From: Gammaproteobacteria bacterium
Lineage (GTDB): Bacteria > Pseudomonadota > Gammaproteobacteria > Nevskiales > Nevskiaceae
DNA length: 64,000 bases
Reading direction: 5' to 3'
Assembly: GCA_026398815.1 (NCBI GenBank)
Contig: JAPLSA010000018.1
Coordinates: 1 to 64,000 of the forward strand
Below the pieces are notes generated by a model that saw nothing but the letters and a program-made list of their open reading frames with translations, did not search any database and was not told where the DNA came from. This document shows positions 9,304 through 17,154 of this stretch, piece after piece (the stretch's first letter is position 1; every line of letters starts with the position of its first letter). Position numbers and translations under genes: made by a program.

Positions 9304-10130
9304 CAGGCGTTCTTCAGCCGCACGTACAGCAGGGTGCCGGCGTTCTTGACGGCGGCGGTGATCGCCGCCTCGAGTCCAGTGCCGCTGGCGGCCGGCAACC
9401 GGTCCACCGGCACGCCGGTGAAGCGGGCGTAGACCGGTGACTTCGCCGCCTGCGGAAGTTGCCGGGTATTCATCGGCTCGACCGCCGTGACGTTCAGCTG
9501 GCGATCGGTGGTCAGCAGCAGGTAGAACGGCTTGCCCTGGTATTCGGCGGCCACGATCAGCGCCGTGCCCGATGGCCGCTGGTCGACCAGCGGGATGTAG
9601 ATGGTGTTGTCGTCGGCCTTGCTCAAGGACGCACCCAATGCGCTGGCACGGGCCAGGTCGGCATCGGTCAGCAGCGCATCCTTCGGCAGCCAGGTCTTGA
9701 CGCCGGGGAAGCGGGCCTGAACTTCCTTCGGGATCAGGCTCAAGGCATCCAGCCAGTCCCCAGGCGCCTTCGGCGTCGAGGCCTTGAAACCCGGATTGGC
9801 CTTGGCCGCCGCTTCCTCGCCGTTGCTCACACCGTCGCCATCGGAATCCTGCTTGTCGATGGTCTTGAAGGCACCGAGGCTCTTGCCAGCGGCCTTGAAC
9901 GCTTCGCCGTAGGCATTCAGCGCCGTGCCACCGCCGTCCTGGTGGCAGGCATTGCAGCTCGGCGCGTAGCCGAACTGCTGCTTGTACATCAGCGCGAAGA
10001 CCGGCTGAGCCTGTGCGGCCGCACTCGCGATCGCCAAGGTCATCCCGGCGAAAGCCGGGAGCCAGCGGCGGCCTGCGACAGCACTGGATTCCGGCCTGCG
10101 CCGGAATGACGAGCAAGGGAGGGGCGTCAT
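9303..10130 (-). CDS. Exported mono-haem cytochrome c with a Ca-binding-like loop
   Basis: The mature part has one haem c motif CNACH near its N-terminus, then DSDGDGVSNGEE, which resembles a calcium loop, and a long domain of unknown function. The start is unsettled. ATG 10043 gives MTLAIASAAAQAQPVF, a signal lacking a basic head. ATG 10130 adds 29 residues read through an interspersed repeat (RRPESS...RRWLPAFAG), which provides basic residues and extends the hydrophobic core before AQA. I use 10130 for that reason. The frame is open to 10316 through a second repeat copy, which I do not count. It overlaps the next gene by one base. Confidence 0.7.
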   Translation of the reverse strand: MTPLPCSSFRRRPESSAVAGRRWLPAFAGMTLAIASAAAQAQPVFALMYKQQFGYAPSCNACHQDGGGTALNAYGEAFKAAGKSLGAFKTIDKQDSDGDGVSNGEEAAAKANPGFKASTPKAPGDWLDALSLIPKEVQARFPGVKTWLPKDALLTDADLARASALGASLSKADDNTIYIPLVDQRPSGTALIVAAEYQGKPFYLLLTTDRQLNVTAVEPMNTRQLPQAAKSPVYARFTGVPVDRLPAASGTGLEAAITAAVKNAGTLLYVRLKNA

Positions 10131-10400
10131 GGGATCTGAAACCTCTAGAAATCGAACATTCCGGGCACCACCGCCCGCATCTCGTCCAGCAGTTTCGGAT
10201 CCGGCTGGGCCTGCACGGCCGAGCACCTCATTCACAGCGTCATCCCGGCGCAACCCGGGATCCAGCGGTGGCCTGCGCCAGCACTGGATTCCGGCCTGCG
10301 CCGGAATGACGAGCAAGGAAGCGGTGTCATGGGATCTGAAACCTTTAGAAATCGAACATTCCGGGCACCACCGCCCGCATCTCGTCCAGCAGTTTCGGAT
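10039..10400. repeat. Direct duplication, two 162-bp copies with 200-bp period, each holding a proteobacterial interspersed repeat
   Basis: 10039-10200 and 10239-10400 are near-identical and exactly 200 bp apart. Each begins with an element whose arms are GTCATCCCGGCG and GCCGGAATGAC, of the common type that translates as PAFAGMT or VIPAQAGIQ, and ends with the last codons of the cytochrome lipoprotein gene. Only copy 2 is joined to the intact gene; copy 1 carries an orphan gene end. The 38 bp between the copies are unique. Confidence 0.9.
10145..10225 (-). pseudogene. Orphan C-terminal fragment of a cytochrome lipoprotein gene
   Basis: Read on the minus strand this ends PKLLDEMRAVVPGMFDF and a stop, identical to the true C-terminus of the gene at 10345-12054. 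Upstream the fragment reads SAVQAQPD rather than QAALAQN, so it continues a little beyond the duplicated block with similar but different codons. This looks like the remnant of a diverged paralogue rather than a pure copy. Confidence 0.6.
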
Positions 10401-12054
10401 TCTGCGCGAGCGCGGCCTGCAGGCGCTCGTGCTGCAGCGAATCGGCTGGCGGCATCAGCTTGTTGGCGCGGTCGGTGCCCTGGTAGCGCTGCCAGTCGAG
10501 TGCTTCGCGGATCGCGTCCTTGGCCTTGATGTTGGCGAGCACGGCGGCCTCGTCGGCGCCGCTCATGAAGTTCAGCTTCTTCGACGGATTGCCGCGATGG
10601 CAGGCGAAGCAGTACTGCTCATAGGGATGCAGCGGCGAGTTCGCGGCCAGCACTACCGGCGGCTCGCCGCTGGCCACCGGCGGCGACAGCTCGGACGTGT
10701 CGAGGCAGCAGTAGTTCAGCGGCGCGCTGCCTAGGGCCGCCAACAGCGCATTGACGGTCTTCACCCGCGAATAGACGGCCGGCGCGAAGAAGTGTTCGTC
10801 GATGCGATCGACGGCCGCTTCGAGTCTGGCGGCGTCAGAACCGGCAGCCGCTTCCAGCAACTGCCGGTCGGCGTCGGAGAACAGCGCGGCGAGACCGTAG
10901 ACGCCATCCAGCTCAGCAGCCGCCAGCAGCCGCTTCGGCGGCCGCGGGCTCAGCGGATCGAAGGCGGCCTGCAGCTTCGGCAGGCGGTCGAAGGCGTCGA
11001 GATCCTCGTTGGTCCGGGCGCCCTCGCCGGGCTTCGGCTGGCGCGTCGTCAGCCGCCGCCACCAGCCCTTGATGCCGCGCGCCTCCTCGATCGGATCGCG
11101 ATTGGCGAGATCGCTTTCGGCCACCGCGATGCCACCCGCCGGCCAGCTGGCCGCCTGCAGCGCGCGCAACTGCTGCGCCTCGGCGGACTGCGCATCGAAG
11201 CCGGCCGGATTGTCGAGCCAGCGCAGCGCCAGTTTGAGCATGATCCGGCGACAGTCGGCGGACGTGCCGCAGGCGTCGATCCACAGCCGCTGCGTGGCCG
11301 GGATGAAGCCGCCGACGTCGGTCAGCTGGTCGAAACGTTCGGGTACGCCGAGCGGATTGGCCAGCGGCACACCGAGATAGGGCTGGCGGTCGCCGCGCGC
11401 GGCGCTGATCGCGGCGGCCGTCGCTGGCGCGCCATTGGTTTCGTTCCACGGCCGCTGCGGAAAGATCGGCACCGCGCCCTGATGGCAGGTGGTGCAGACC
11501 GCACGCCTGGCGTAGACGAGCTTCGGGATGCAGCCGGCGCAATAGTTCTGTACCAATTGAAACTCGTAGCGGCCAGCCGCCTCGTTGTAGCTCAGCACTT
11601 CGATTTCGCTGGCGTTCTCGACGAAGCCGAGAAACAGCTGGCCGCGCGGATTCAGGCCCAGCGAAGCCGGTGTCGCCGCAGCCTGGAAATCGGCGGCGAC
11701 CAGCACCCGCGGATGCGCCTCGTCGGCCAGCCCTTTCAGCAGCGAGCGGCCCTGCGGCACCAGCAGGGTCAGCGGTGCAGCACCGTCCGGATCCTGCTTG
11801 CCGATCAGCGCGACCAGCCTGTCGAATGGATACGGGATCTGGCCGTTGGCGGCGATCAGGTGATCGAACAGCGAGCGGGTGCCGTCCGGCGGCAGATCGT
11901 CGGCCGGAATCAGCGCCGCACTCGGCGCGTCGTGGGCCAGCGCTCCGGGTTGCTTCGCAAGCTGGCGGATGCCGCTGCCCTCGTCATCGCCGCAGGCCGC
12001 CAGCAGGCCGGCGGCAAGCATCGCAGCGACAACCGCGCGCATCGCCCTGATCAC
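10345..12054 (-). CDS. Cytochrome c lipoprotein with two haem motifs, function unknown
   Basis: A 569-aa exported protein with a lipobox LLAAC (Cys21), so probably membrane-anchored on the periplasmic side. Two CxxCH motifs are present: CTTCH at 187-191 and CFACH at 482-486; the first follows another Cys pair (YCAGC). No catalytic domain is recognised. The GTG start overlaps the stop of the RoxA-like gene (GTGA); ATG 12042 (MRAVVAAML) is an equally good start and would shorten the signal by four residues. It is likely an electron-transfer partner of the cytochrome encoded upstream. The 3' end lies in the second copy of the local duplication. Confidence 0.75.
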   Translation of the reverse strand: MIRAMRAVVAAMLAAGLLAACGDDEGSGIRQLAKQPGALAHDAPSAALIPADDLPPDGTRSLFDHLIAANGQIPYPFDRLVALIGKQDPDGAAPLTLLVPQGRSLLKGLADEAHPRVLVAADFQAAATPASLGLNPRGQLFLGFVENASEIEVLSYNEAAGRYEFQLVQNYCAGCIPKLVYARRAVCTTCHQGAVPIFPQRPWNETNGAPATAAAISAARGDRQPYLGVPLANPLGVPERFDQLTDVGGFIPATQRLWIDACGTSADCRRIMLKLALRWLDNPAGFDAQSAEAQQLRALQAASWPAGGIAVAESDLANRDPIEEARGIKGWWRRLTTRQPKPGEGARTNEDLDAFDRLPKLQAAFDPLSPRPPKRLLAAAELDGVYGLAALFSDADRQLLEAAAGSDAARLEAAVDRIDEHFFAPAVYSRVKTVNALLAALGSAPLNYCCLDTSELSPPVASGEPPVVLAANSPLHPYEQYCFACHRGNPSKKLNFMSGADEAAVLANIKAKDAIREALDWQRYQGTDRANKLMPPADSLQHERLQAALAQNPKLLDEMRAVVPGMFDF

Positions 12055-14477
12055 ATCAGCTTCAGGAATTCGCGCAGCGCCAGCTTGTCGGCCGGCGACA
12101 GGCTGACGCCGAACTGGTGGCCCTTGTTCTCGACCGGGTCATCGCACTTCATGAACAGCGGATGGTGCGGATCGGCACTCGCGAAGTTCGCGATCGGCGT
12201 GCCCTTGGACACCGGCAGCTTGATCAGGCCCTGGCCGTCCTCGCGCGGTGCCAGCCAGAAATCGCGGTCGACCGTGGTGATCTTCTGCGGGCGATGCGGC
12301 GTCACGCTGGGATCATCCGAGGTCATCAGCTCAGCGAACGCCATCTCGAATTGCTGGATGCGGCCCTTGACCGTGTAGTCGAGCGTCTTGCCGTCGGCGA
12401 GCCGGGTCTGTTCGCCGATCGCGTTGTTGTGCAGGAACGGGGCGGTGGCCCAGACCGACAGCAGCGAGATGTTGCGGTAGTAGCCGGGGCCGCCTTCGAT
12501 CTTGCGCTCGCCGGACTTCATGCCGCCGATACCCGGCACCATGCGGTTGACCACGTTCGGCACGCTGCCCGGCGACGGCCGCTGCTTGTAGTCCTCGCTG
12601 GAGAACTCCTCCCAGATGTGGCCGGTGTTGTGGTTGTCGTGCAGCGCGCGGCACATGTTGGTACCGATGATGTTGAACGGCGTCGGTTCGTCGTTGCCGA
12701 GCCAGTCCTGGCCGAACACTTCGTCCTTCGCGAACTGCGCTGGCCTCAGCCGGCCGCTCGCATCCTTGGCCATGTGCTTGGCGATGAACGCCGGGCTGGT
12801 CCGCTCGGCTTCGGTGAACTCGTGCTGCCAGAAGGCTTCCGAGCCGAACACGTGGCCGTCGTAGTAGCGCTCCAGCGCCGCCTTGTCCTGGCGGACGTTG
12901 TCCGGGGCGACCTTGGTCGAATGGCAGCTGGCGCATTCGCGAGCGAAGACCTTGCGGCCCTGCGGGACCTTGGCGAGGTCGATGTAGTCGAGGCCGGCCT
13001 TGCCGTCGACATCCTTCGCCGCCGCCAGATAGTTCGGGCCGCCGGTGATCAGGAACGCGGCGAGGTCGTCCATCTTGGCGTCGGCGTAGTTCCAGGGCTC
13101 GCAGTCACGCGCGCACTGGGCGATGCGGAACGGCTTCTGCGCGGACTTCTCGCCGAAGAAGCTGCCCGGCGACGGGAAGTTCGGCGCCCAGCATTCCTCG
13201 GTGCACATGCCGATGTTGACGTAGACGCGGATCAGCGCGAGATGGTCGCCGACCGAATCCTCGCCGCCTTTCAGCACGTGCTGGGTGCGGCCCTTCTCGA
13301 GCTTGCCGGTGATCGGGTCCTTGATCGTGTTCGTGAAGACACGCCGATTCTGGAAATCCATGATGTTGTTCTGGGTGCCCGGATTGTTCTGGAAATCGTT
13401 GGCAACCAGGCTGGTATCGATGGTGCCGTTGCGGCCGGCCTGCAGCGCGATGCGGGCCAGCGAATCCTCCGGTGCGCCCTGGAAGAACATGGTCGGCTGA
13501 TTGATGTGCTGGTTGCCGATGGTCGCCGAAATGTTTTCCCATTTCGGCAGGTTCGGATTGGCCGGCGGCCGGGTCGGATCGAAGCCGACGTGGCACTGCA
13601 CGCAGGGGTGGCCGACCACGTAGCGCAGGTTTTTCTTCAGCTCGTCCGGCTGGTACGGCGAGCGGTTCGGGTCGAACACGATCTTGCCGCTGGCGTCCTT
13701 GGTCGGGTCGGCCTTGTACTTGCGGTAGCCGAGCACGCCGGAGGAATGCTCGTCCGGGCAGCGGTCCCACCAGTAGGTGCTGGCATCGCCTTCGGTGCAG
13801 TCCGGATCGTTGATCAGACCGTACTTCTCGAAACGCTTGGCGCGTTCACGGGTATCGAGCCACGGGTACCAGATGTCCGCCATGCCGTTCGGCACCGTGC
13901 GGGCGAAGTGCAGGTAGATCTCGTCCTGGTTGCCGAAGGTGCCCTTGAACCAGACATCTCGGCCGCGCCGGGCCTGTGCGCGCAGCGTCCGCGCCTTTTC
14001 CGGGTCGCGCGCTTCGACATCCTTGAACAGCTGGTTCACGTAGCGGCAGCTTTCTGCGTCGTAGCCGGTCGGCTGCGGCTGGTCGCAGGTCGGCGGCGCG
14101 GCCTGCGGGATCGGCGCGAAGGTCCAGGTGATCGGCCCTTGCCAGTCGTGCGTGTAGTGCTGGGCGCCGTCCGGCCAGACCTTGCGGGCGGCAAGCGTGG
14201 CGTAGAAGTTGGCGTCGTACCAGGCGCGCTTGGCATTCAGCTGCGGCGTGCCCTTGTAGGTGCCGAGCGGCAGCAGGTCGCGCTTGGCGAGGTCTTCCAG
14301 CGACACCGAGCGCACGGTCATGCCGTAGGGCGCATCACTGACCGGATAAAGACCGGCCTGGCCGGCCGCCGGTACCGGCGTCGTGGCGGCGGCAGGTGCC
14401 GGGGTAGCACCCAGCACGCTCGGCGGCAGCAACAGGCAGGCCGCCAGCGCGGACGAAAGTCGCAGTGTCTGCTTCAT
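12051..14477 (-). CDS. RoxA/MauG-like di-haem cytochrome c, putative dioxygenase or peroxidase
   Basis: An 808-aa exported protein with a signal peptide (SSALAACLLLPPSVLGA) and two haem c motifs: CVQCH at 292-296 and CASCH at 515-519. The spacing of 223 residues and a tail of about 290 after the second haem resemble the rubber oxygenase RoxA (haem sites near 191 and 390 of 678, from memory). The block after haem 2, with RALHDNHNTGHIW and LLSVWATAPFLHNN, is the kind seen in that family. Extra cysteines (MCTEECW, AQCARDC) may form disulfides. ATG 14477, with GGGGA upstream, is preferred to 14498. It is first in the cluster. RoxA-family enzymes cleave polyisoprene; the substrate here is unknown. 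Confidence 0.72.
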   Translation of the reverse strand: MKQTLRLSSALAACLLLPPSVLGATPAPAAATTPVPAAGQAGLYPVSDAPYGMTVRSVSLEDLAKRDLLPLGTYKGTPQLNAKRAWYDANFYATLAARKVWPDGAQHYTHDWQGPITWTFAPIPQAAPPTCDQPQPTGYDAESCRYVNQLFKDVEARDPEKARTLRAQARRGRDVWFKGTFGNQDEIYLHFARTVPNGMADIWYPWLDTRERAKRFEKYGLINDPDCTEGDASTYWWDRCPDEHSSGVLGYRKYKADPTKDASGKIVFDPNRSPYQPDELKKNLRYVVGHPCVQCHVGFDPTRPPANPNLPKWENISATIGNQHINQPTMFFQGAPEDSLARIALQAGRNGTIDTSLVANDFQNNPGTQNNIMDFQNRRVFTNTIKDPITGKLEKGRTQHVLKGGEDSVGDHLALIRVYVNIGMCTEECWAPNFPSPGSFFGEKSAQKPFRIAQCARDCEPWNYADAKMDDLAAFLITGGPNYLAAAKDVDGKAGLDYIDLAKVPQGRKVFARECASCHSTKVAPDNVRQDKAALERYYDGHVFGSEAFWQHEFTEAERTSPAFIAKHMAKDASGRLRPAQFAKDEVFGQDWLGNDEPTPFNIIGTNMCRALHDNHNTGHIWEEFSSEDYKQRPSPGSVPNVVNRMVPGIGGMKSGERKIEGGPGYYRNISLLSVWATAPFLHNNAIGEQTRLADGKTLDYTVKGRIQQFEMAFAELMTSDDPSVTPHRPQKITTVDRDFWLAPREDGQGLIKLPVSKGTPIANFASADPHHPLFMKCDDPVENKGHQFGVSLSPADKLALREFLKLM

Positions 14478-14654
14478 CGAAATCCCCGGAAAACGCACTC
14501 TTGCGGTGCATTCGACGGCGAGTGTACAGCCTCGACCGGCATTTCCATACTGGGGCGTATTGATGCAGCTGACGAACGATTCGTCTGCGGACGAGGCGAA
14601 ATCGGTCGCCGCCGCCCGGCCTTCAGGCCGCGGCCGATGCGGCCGGGATGCGGG

Positions 14655-15089
14655 TCAGCCGGGCACGACCAGGGCGGTGCCGAGCGCATCGCGCAGCTGC
14701 GCGATCCGCTCCGCCTGCGCGGCCGGCGTGTACGCCAGCGCCGGCAGCCGCCCCCAGACCGGTGCCGGCCAGGCCGGATCGTGGTCGTAGCGGACGATGT
14801 GGTGGACGTGCAGCTGTGGCACCACGTTGCCGAGCGCCGCGACATTCAGCTTGGTCGGCGTGAACAGCGCGGTCAGCGCCCGCGACAGCCGCACCGATTC
14901 CTGCAGCAGCAGCAGCTGGTCGGCGTCGGTCAACTCGTGAATCTCCCGGATGCCGGCCCGACGCGGCACCAGCAGGGTCCACGGATAGCGGGCATCGCTG
15001 GACAGCAGTACCCGCGACAGCGGCAGATCGCCGATCAGCGCGGTATCGGCGCGCAGCTGCGGGTGCAGGGACCAGTCGGATTCGGTCAT
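14655..15089 (-). CDS. HIT-family nucleotide hydrolase
   Basis: A 144-aa protein with the histidine triad in QLHVHHIVR (HxHxH) near residue 93. HIT proteins hydrolyse dinucleoside polyphosphates or AMP-conjugates in the cytoplasm. The N-terminal half is a typical beta-sheet HIT fold with PWTLLVPRR. It starts 37 bp after hemP on the same strand and is probably cotranscribed from the Fur-box promoter, although a link to haem is not implied by the family. Confidence 0.88.
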   Translation of the reverse strand: MTESDWSLHPQLRADTALIGDLPLSRVLLSSDARYPWTLLVPRRAGIREIHELTDADQLLLLQESVRLSRALTALFTPTKLNVAALGNVVPQLHVHHIVRYDHDPAWPAPVWGRLPALAYTPAAQAERIAQLRDALGTALVVPG

Positions 15090-15126
15090 CGGGGAGGGAG
15101 AGTCGGGCGGCGGACGGGCGCCGGGA

Positions 15127-15336
15127 TCACTTGGTCAGCAGCAGCTTGCCGGCGCGCGTCAGCTGCAGGCAATAGCGCTCGCCCTGATGGACGATCACCC
15201 GGCGGCGGCTGTCCGCAAACAGCGTCCGGGTATCGAGTTCGTCGTCGCCGCCCACATGCGTGTCGGGCACGGCGGCGGCGATCCTCGGCGCATCGGCGCG
15301 GTTGGCATCAGCGAAATCACGGTCGAATGCGGGCAT
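15127..15336 (-). CDS. hemP: Hemin uptake protein HemP
   Basis: A 69-aa protein whose C-terminal half, DSRRRVIVHQGERYCLQLTRAGKLLLTK in two blocks (DSRRRVIVHQGERY, LQLTRAGKLLLTK), is the HemP signature. HemP proteins are small and accompany haem uptake genes; in Burkholderia HemP acts as an activator of the haem receptor gene. No haem receptor or ABC genes lie beside it here. A palindromic Fur box sits about 32-44 bp upstream of the ATG, so iron repression is likely. Confidence 0.87.
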   Translation of the reverse strand: MPAFDRDFADANRADAPRIAAAVPDTHVGGDDELDTRTLFADSRRRVIVHQGERYCLQLTRAGKLLLTK

Positions 15337-15367
15337 GACGATCAGCGTCCAGAGGGGCTTTCTTGCG

Positions 15368-15380
15368 AATGATTATCATT
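15368..15380 (-). promoter_or_regulatory. Fur box upstream of hemP
   Basis: AATGATTATCATT is a perfect 6-1-6 palindrome and matches the core of the Fur consensus GATAATGATAATCATTATC. It lies about 32 bp before the hemP start in an AT-rich patch that also reads TTATCTAATGAT on the minus strand. Confidence 0.82.
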
Positions 15381-15428
15381 AGATAAACCAATCATCGCAA
15401 GTCCGCCCGTTCCGGACCCGCCGCAGGC

Positions 15429-16001
15429 TCAGCCGCCGACACCCAGCAAGGCGGCAACGCCCAGCGCCGCGAACAGCGCTGCCGCGATATAGCGGATCGC
15501 CGCAAACGACAGCTTCCGGGTCAGCTGTGTCGCGAAGATCACGGCCGGCGCGTCAGCGATCATCATGCCCAGCGTGGTGCCGCAAACCACGGCGATCAGC
15601 GCGTCATAGCGCGCCGCCAAGGTCACGGTCGCCAGCTGGGTCTTGTCGCCGATCTCGGCCAGGAAGAAGGTCACCACGGTCAGCGCGAACACGCCGTAGC
15701 GGCCGACCGGCTTCGGCTCCTCGTCGTCGAGGGTATCGGGCACCAGCGCCCAGGCAGCGATGCCGAGGAAGGTCAGGCCGACGATCCAGCGCAGGGTGTC
15801 GGGCGCGAACTGATCCCGCACCCAGGCGCCGAACAGGCCGGCCAGCCCGTGGTTGGCGATGGTGGCAACCAGGATGCCGGCCAGGATCGGCCAGCGGGCA
15901 TTGCGGAAACGGCAGGCCAGCAGCAGCGCCAGCAACTGGGTCTTGTCGCCAATCTCGCCGATCGCGACAACCGCTGTGGAAACACCGAAAGCTTCAAGCA
16001 T
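15429..16001 (-). CDS. Manganese exporter of the UPF0016/TMEM165-GDT1 family (MneA-like)
   Basis: A 190-aa membrane protein with six predicted helices in two homologous halves. Each half carries the family motif EIGDKTQ (Glu16 and Glu116), whose acidic residues bind the metal. Bacterial members export Mn2+. The case is strengthened by a yybP-ykoY-type Mn riboswitch immediately upstream, which controls such exporters in other bacteria. The internal loop DTLDDEEPKP separates the halves. No downstream partner; hemP follows after about 90 bp. Confidence 0.93.
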   Translation of the reverse strand: MLEAFGVSTAVVAIGEIGDKTQLLALLLACRFRNARWPILAGILVATIANHGLAGLFGAWVRDQFAPDTLRWIVGLTFLGIAAWALVPDTLDDEEPKPVGRYGVFALTVVTFFLAEIGDKTQLATVTLAARYDALIAVVCGTTLGMMIADAPAVIFATQLTRKLSFAAIRYIAAALFAALGVAALLGVGG

Positions 16002-16012
16002 GGCAGGGACTC

Positions 16013-16059
16013 GGGGTCAGGCGAACGTGGACGATTGACGCGCGGCCCCGCCTGACCCC
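16013..16059 (-). promoter_or_regulatory. Stem-loop between riboswitch and exporter start (possible expression platform)
   Basis: Arms GGGGTCAGGCG (16013-16023) and CGCCTGACCCC (16049-16059) form a perfect 11-bp stem that ends 12 bp before the exporter ATG. There is no U-tract, so if it is the riboswitch output it would act on ribosome access rather than as a terminator. Confidence 0.5.
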
Positions 16060-16080
16060 CGGAAAGGTGTCATGGACTGC

Positions 16081-16221
16081 GCGTCAAAGGTCTCGCCTGA
16101 TGCGGGAAAGGGCTTCCCGATCTGGATGCGCCACGGCCGTGAGGCCGATTGTGTTGACGCATCCCCCGATCAACGTCGGACCAAGCATCGGTCCGCGCGC
16201 CGGGTGACTACTCCCCAATGA
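16081..16221 (-). ncRNA. yybP-ykoY manganese riboswitch
   Basis: On the minus strand the leader has both hallmark pieces of this class: GGGGAGTAGTC at its 5' side (16206-16217) and GGCGAGACCTTTGACGC at its 3' side (16082-16098), with GC-rich paired arms between them (for example GGACCGATGCTTGGTCC). These loops make the Mn2+ site in known members. The downstream gene is a Mn exporter family that this riboswitch is known to switch on. Boundaries are approximate. Confidence 0.85.
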
Positions 16222-16232
16222 GCGGGTGCAGT

Positions 16233-17150
16233 CTACCCGATTGCACTGCGCTGCCGGGCGATCAGCGCGTCCTTGTCGGCCCACAGGCCGTTGACCCAGT
16301 GCTGGAAGCGCTCGCGGAACGCCTCGTCATCCTGGTAGTCGCCACCGAGCAGGTCCGCCGGCAGCGGCTTGACATCCACCTGCACGAAGGCCGCGTTCTG
16401 CTCGCCGCACAGCCAGCTCCACAGCTTGCTGCGGCCATTGCCAGTCGGGCGATAGATCAGGGTCACGTCGATGAGCCCGGTGAATTGCTCGCCCATCGCG
16501 TTCAGGGTGAAGCTGAAGCCGCCGGACTTCGGCCGCAGCAGATGCCGGTACGGCGAGCCCTTGGCCGCCGCCTTCGCCGGCGTGTAACGGGTGCCTTCGA
16601 GGAAATTCACCACCGCAATCGGGCGCCGCTTGAACTTGTCGCAGAAGCGCCGGGTGGTTTCCAGATCGTCGTTGCGCAGGCCCGGATTCTTCGCGATCGC
16701 CGCTGCCGAGTTGCGCTTCATGAACGGCATGTCCAGCGCCCAGCAGACGAAGCCGACCAGCGGAATCCAGATCAGCTCGCGCTTCATGAAGAAGCGCGGG
16801 AACGGCGTGCGGCCGTACATCACGTCGAACAGGATCAGGATATCGGCCCAGCTCTGGTGGTTGGCGACGATCATCCAGCTGCGCGTCGGGTCCAGCTGGC
16901 CGTGGATCGCGCAGTTCTCGCGCCGGCCGTGCAGCACCCGGAACACCTGCTGGTTCCAGCCGACCCAGCCGTGGTTCGCGCACCAGGCGATCCAGGCATC
17001 GAGCGGCCGAGTGAGCACCGGAAACGGCTGCAGCAGCAGTTTCAGCAGTGCGGCCGGCAGGATCAGCATGCCCGCCCAGACCAGCAGCACCACGAGCATC
17101 GCCAGGAACGTCAGAACCCCGATGGCCTGGGGCGGCAACCAGCGCTTCAT
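16233..17150 (-). CDS. 1-acylglycerol-3-phosphate acyltransferase-like protein (YihG type)
   Basis: A 305-aa PlsC-superfamily acyltransferase. An N-terminal membrane segment (about 10-40) precedes the catalytic motif NHQSWAD and the phosphate-binding block FLEGTR. Length and motif spacing fit YihG/YihU-type lysophospholipid acyltransferases, which set acyl composition of membrane lipids. It begins 4 bp after hemE on the same strand, so it is the last gene of pyrF-hemE-plsC-like. Confidence 0.87.
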   Translation of the reverse strand: MKRWLPPQAIGVLTFLAMLVVLLVWAGMLILPAALLKLLLQPFPVLTRPLDAWIAWCANHGWVGWNQQVFRVLHGRRENCAIHGQLDPTRSWMIVANHQSWADILILFDVMYGRTPFPRFFMKRELIWIPLVGFVCWALDMPFMKRNSAAAIAKNPGLRNDDLETTRRFCDKFKRRPIAVVNFLEGTRYTPAKAAAKGSPYRHLLRPKSGGFSFTLNAMGEQFTGLIDVTLIYRPTGNGRSKLWSWLCGEQNAAFVQVDVKPLPADLLGGDYQDDEAFRERFQHWVNGLWADKDALIARQRSAIG

Positions 17151-17154
17151 CGAC

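Noticed and set aside
9303-10316. Cytochrome gene starting at 10316
   Set aside because: The first part would be translated from a second copy of the interspersed repeat and the orphan gene end, giving no signal or family sequence; the start at 10130 or 10043 is better.
12117-15338. Plus-strand open frame of over 1000 codons opposite the cytochrome genes
   Set aside because: It is a shadow of the RoxA-like, HIT and HemP genes on the minus strand; its codon content is the Val/Asp/Arg-rich composition typical of antisense frames in GC-rich DNA.
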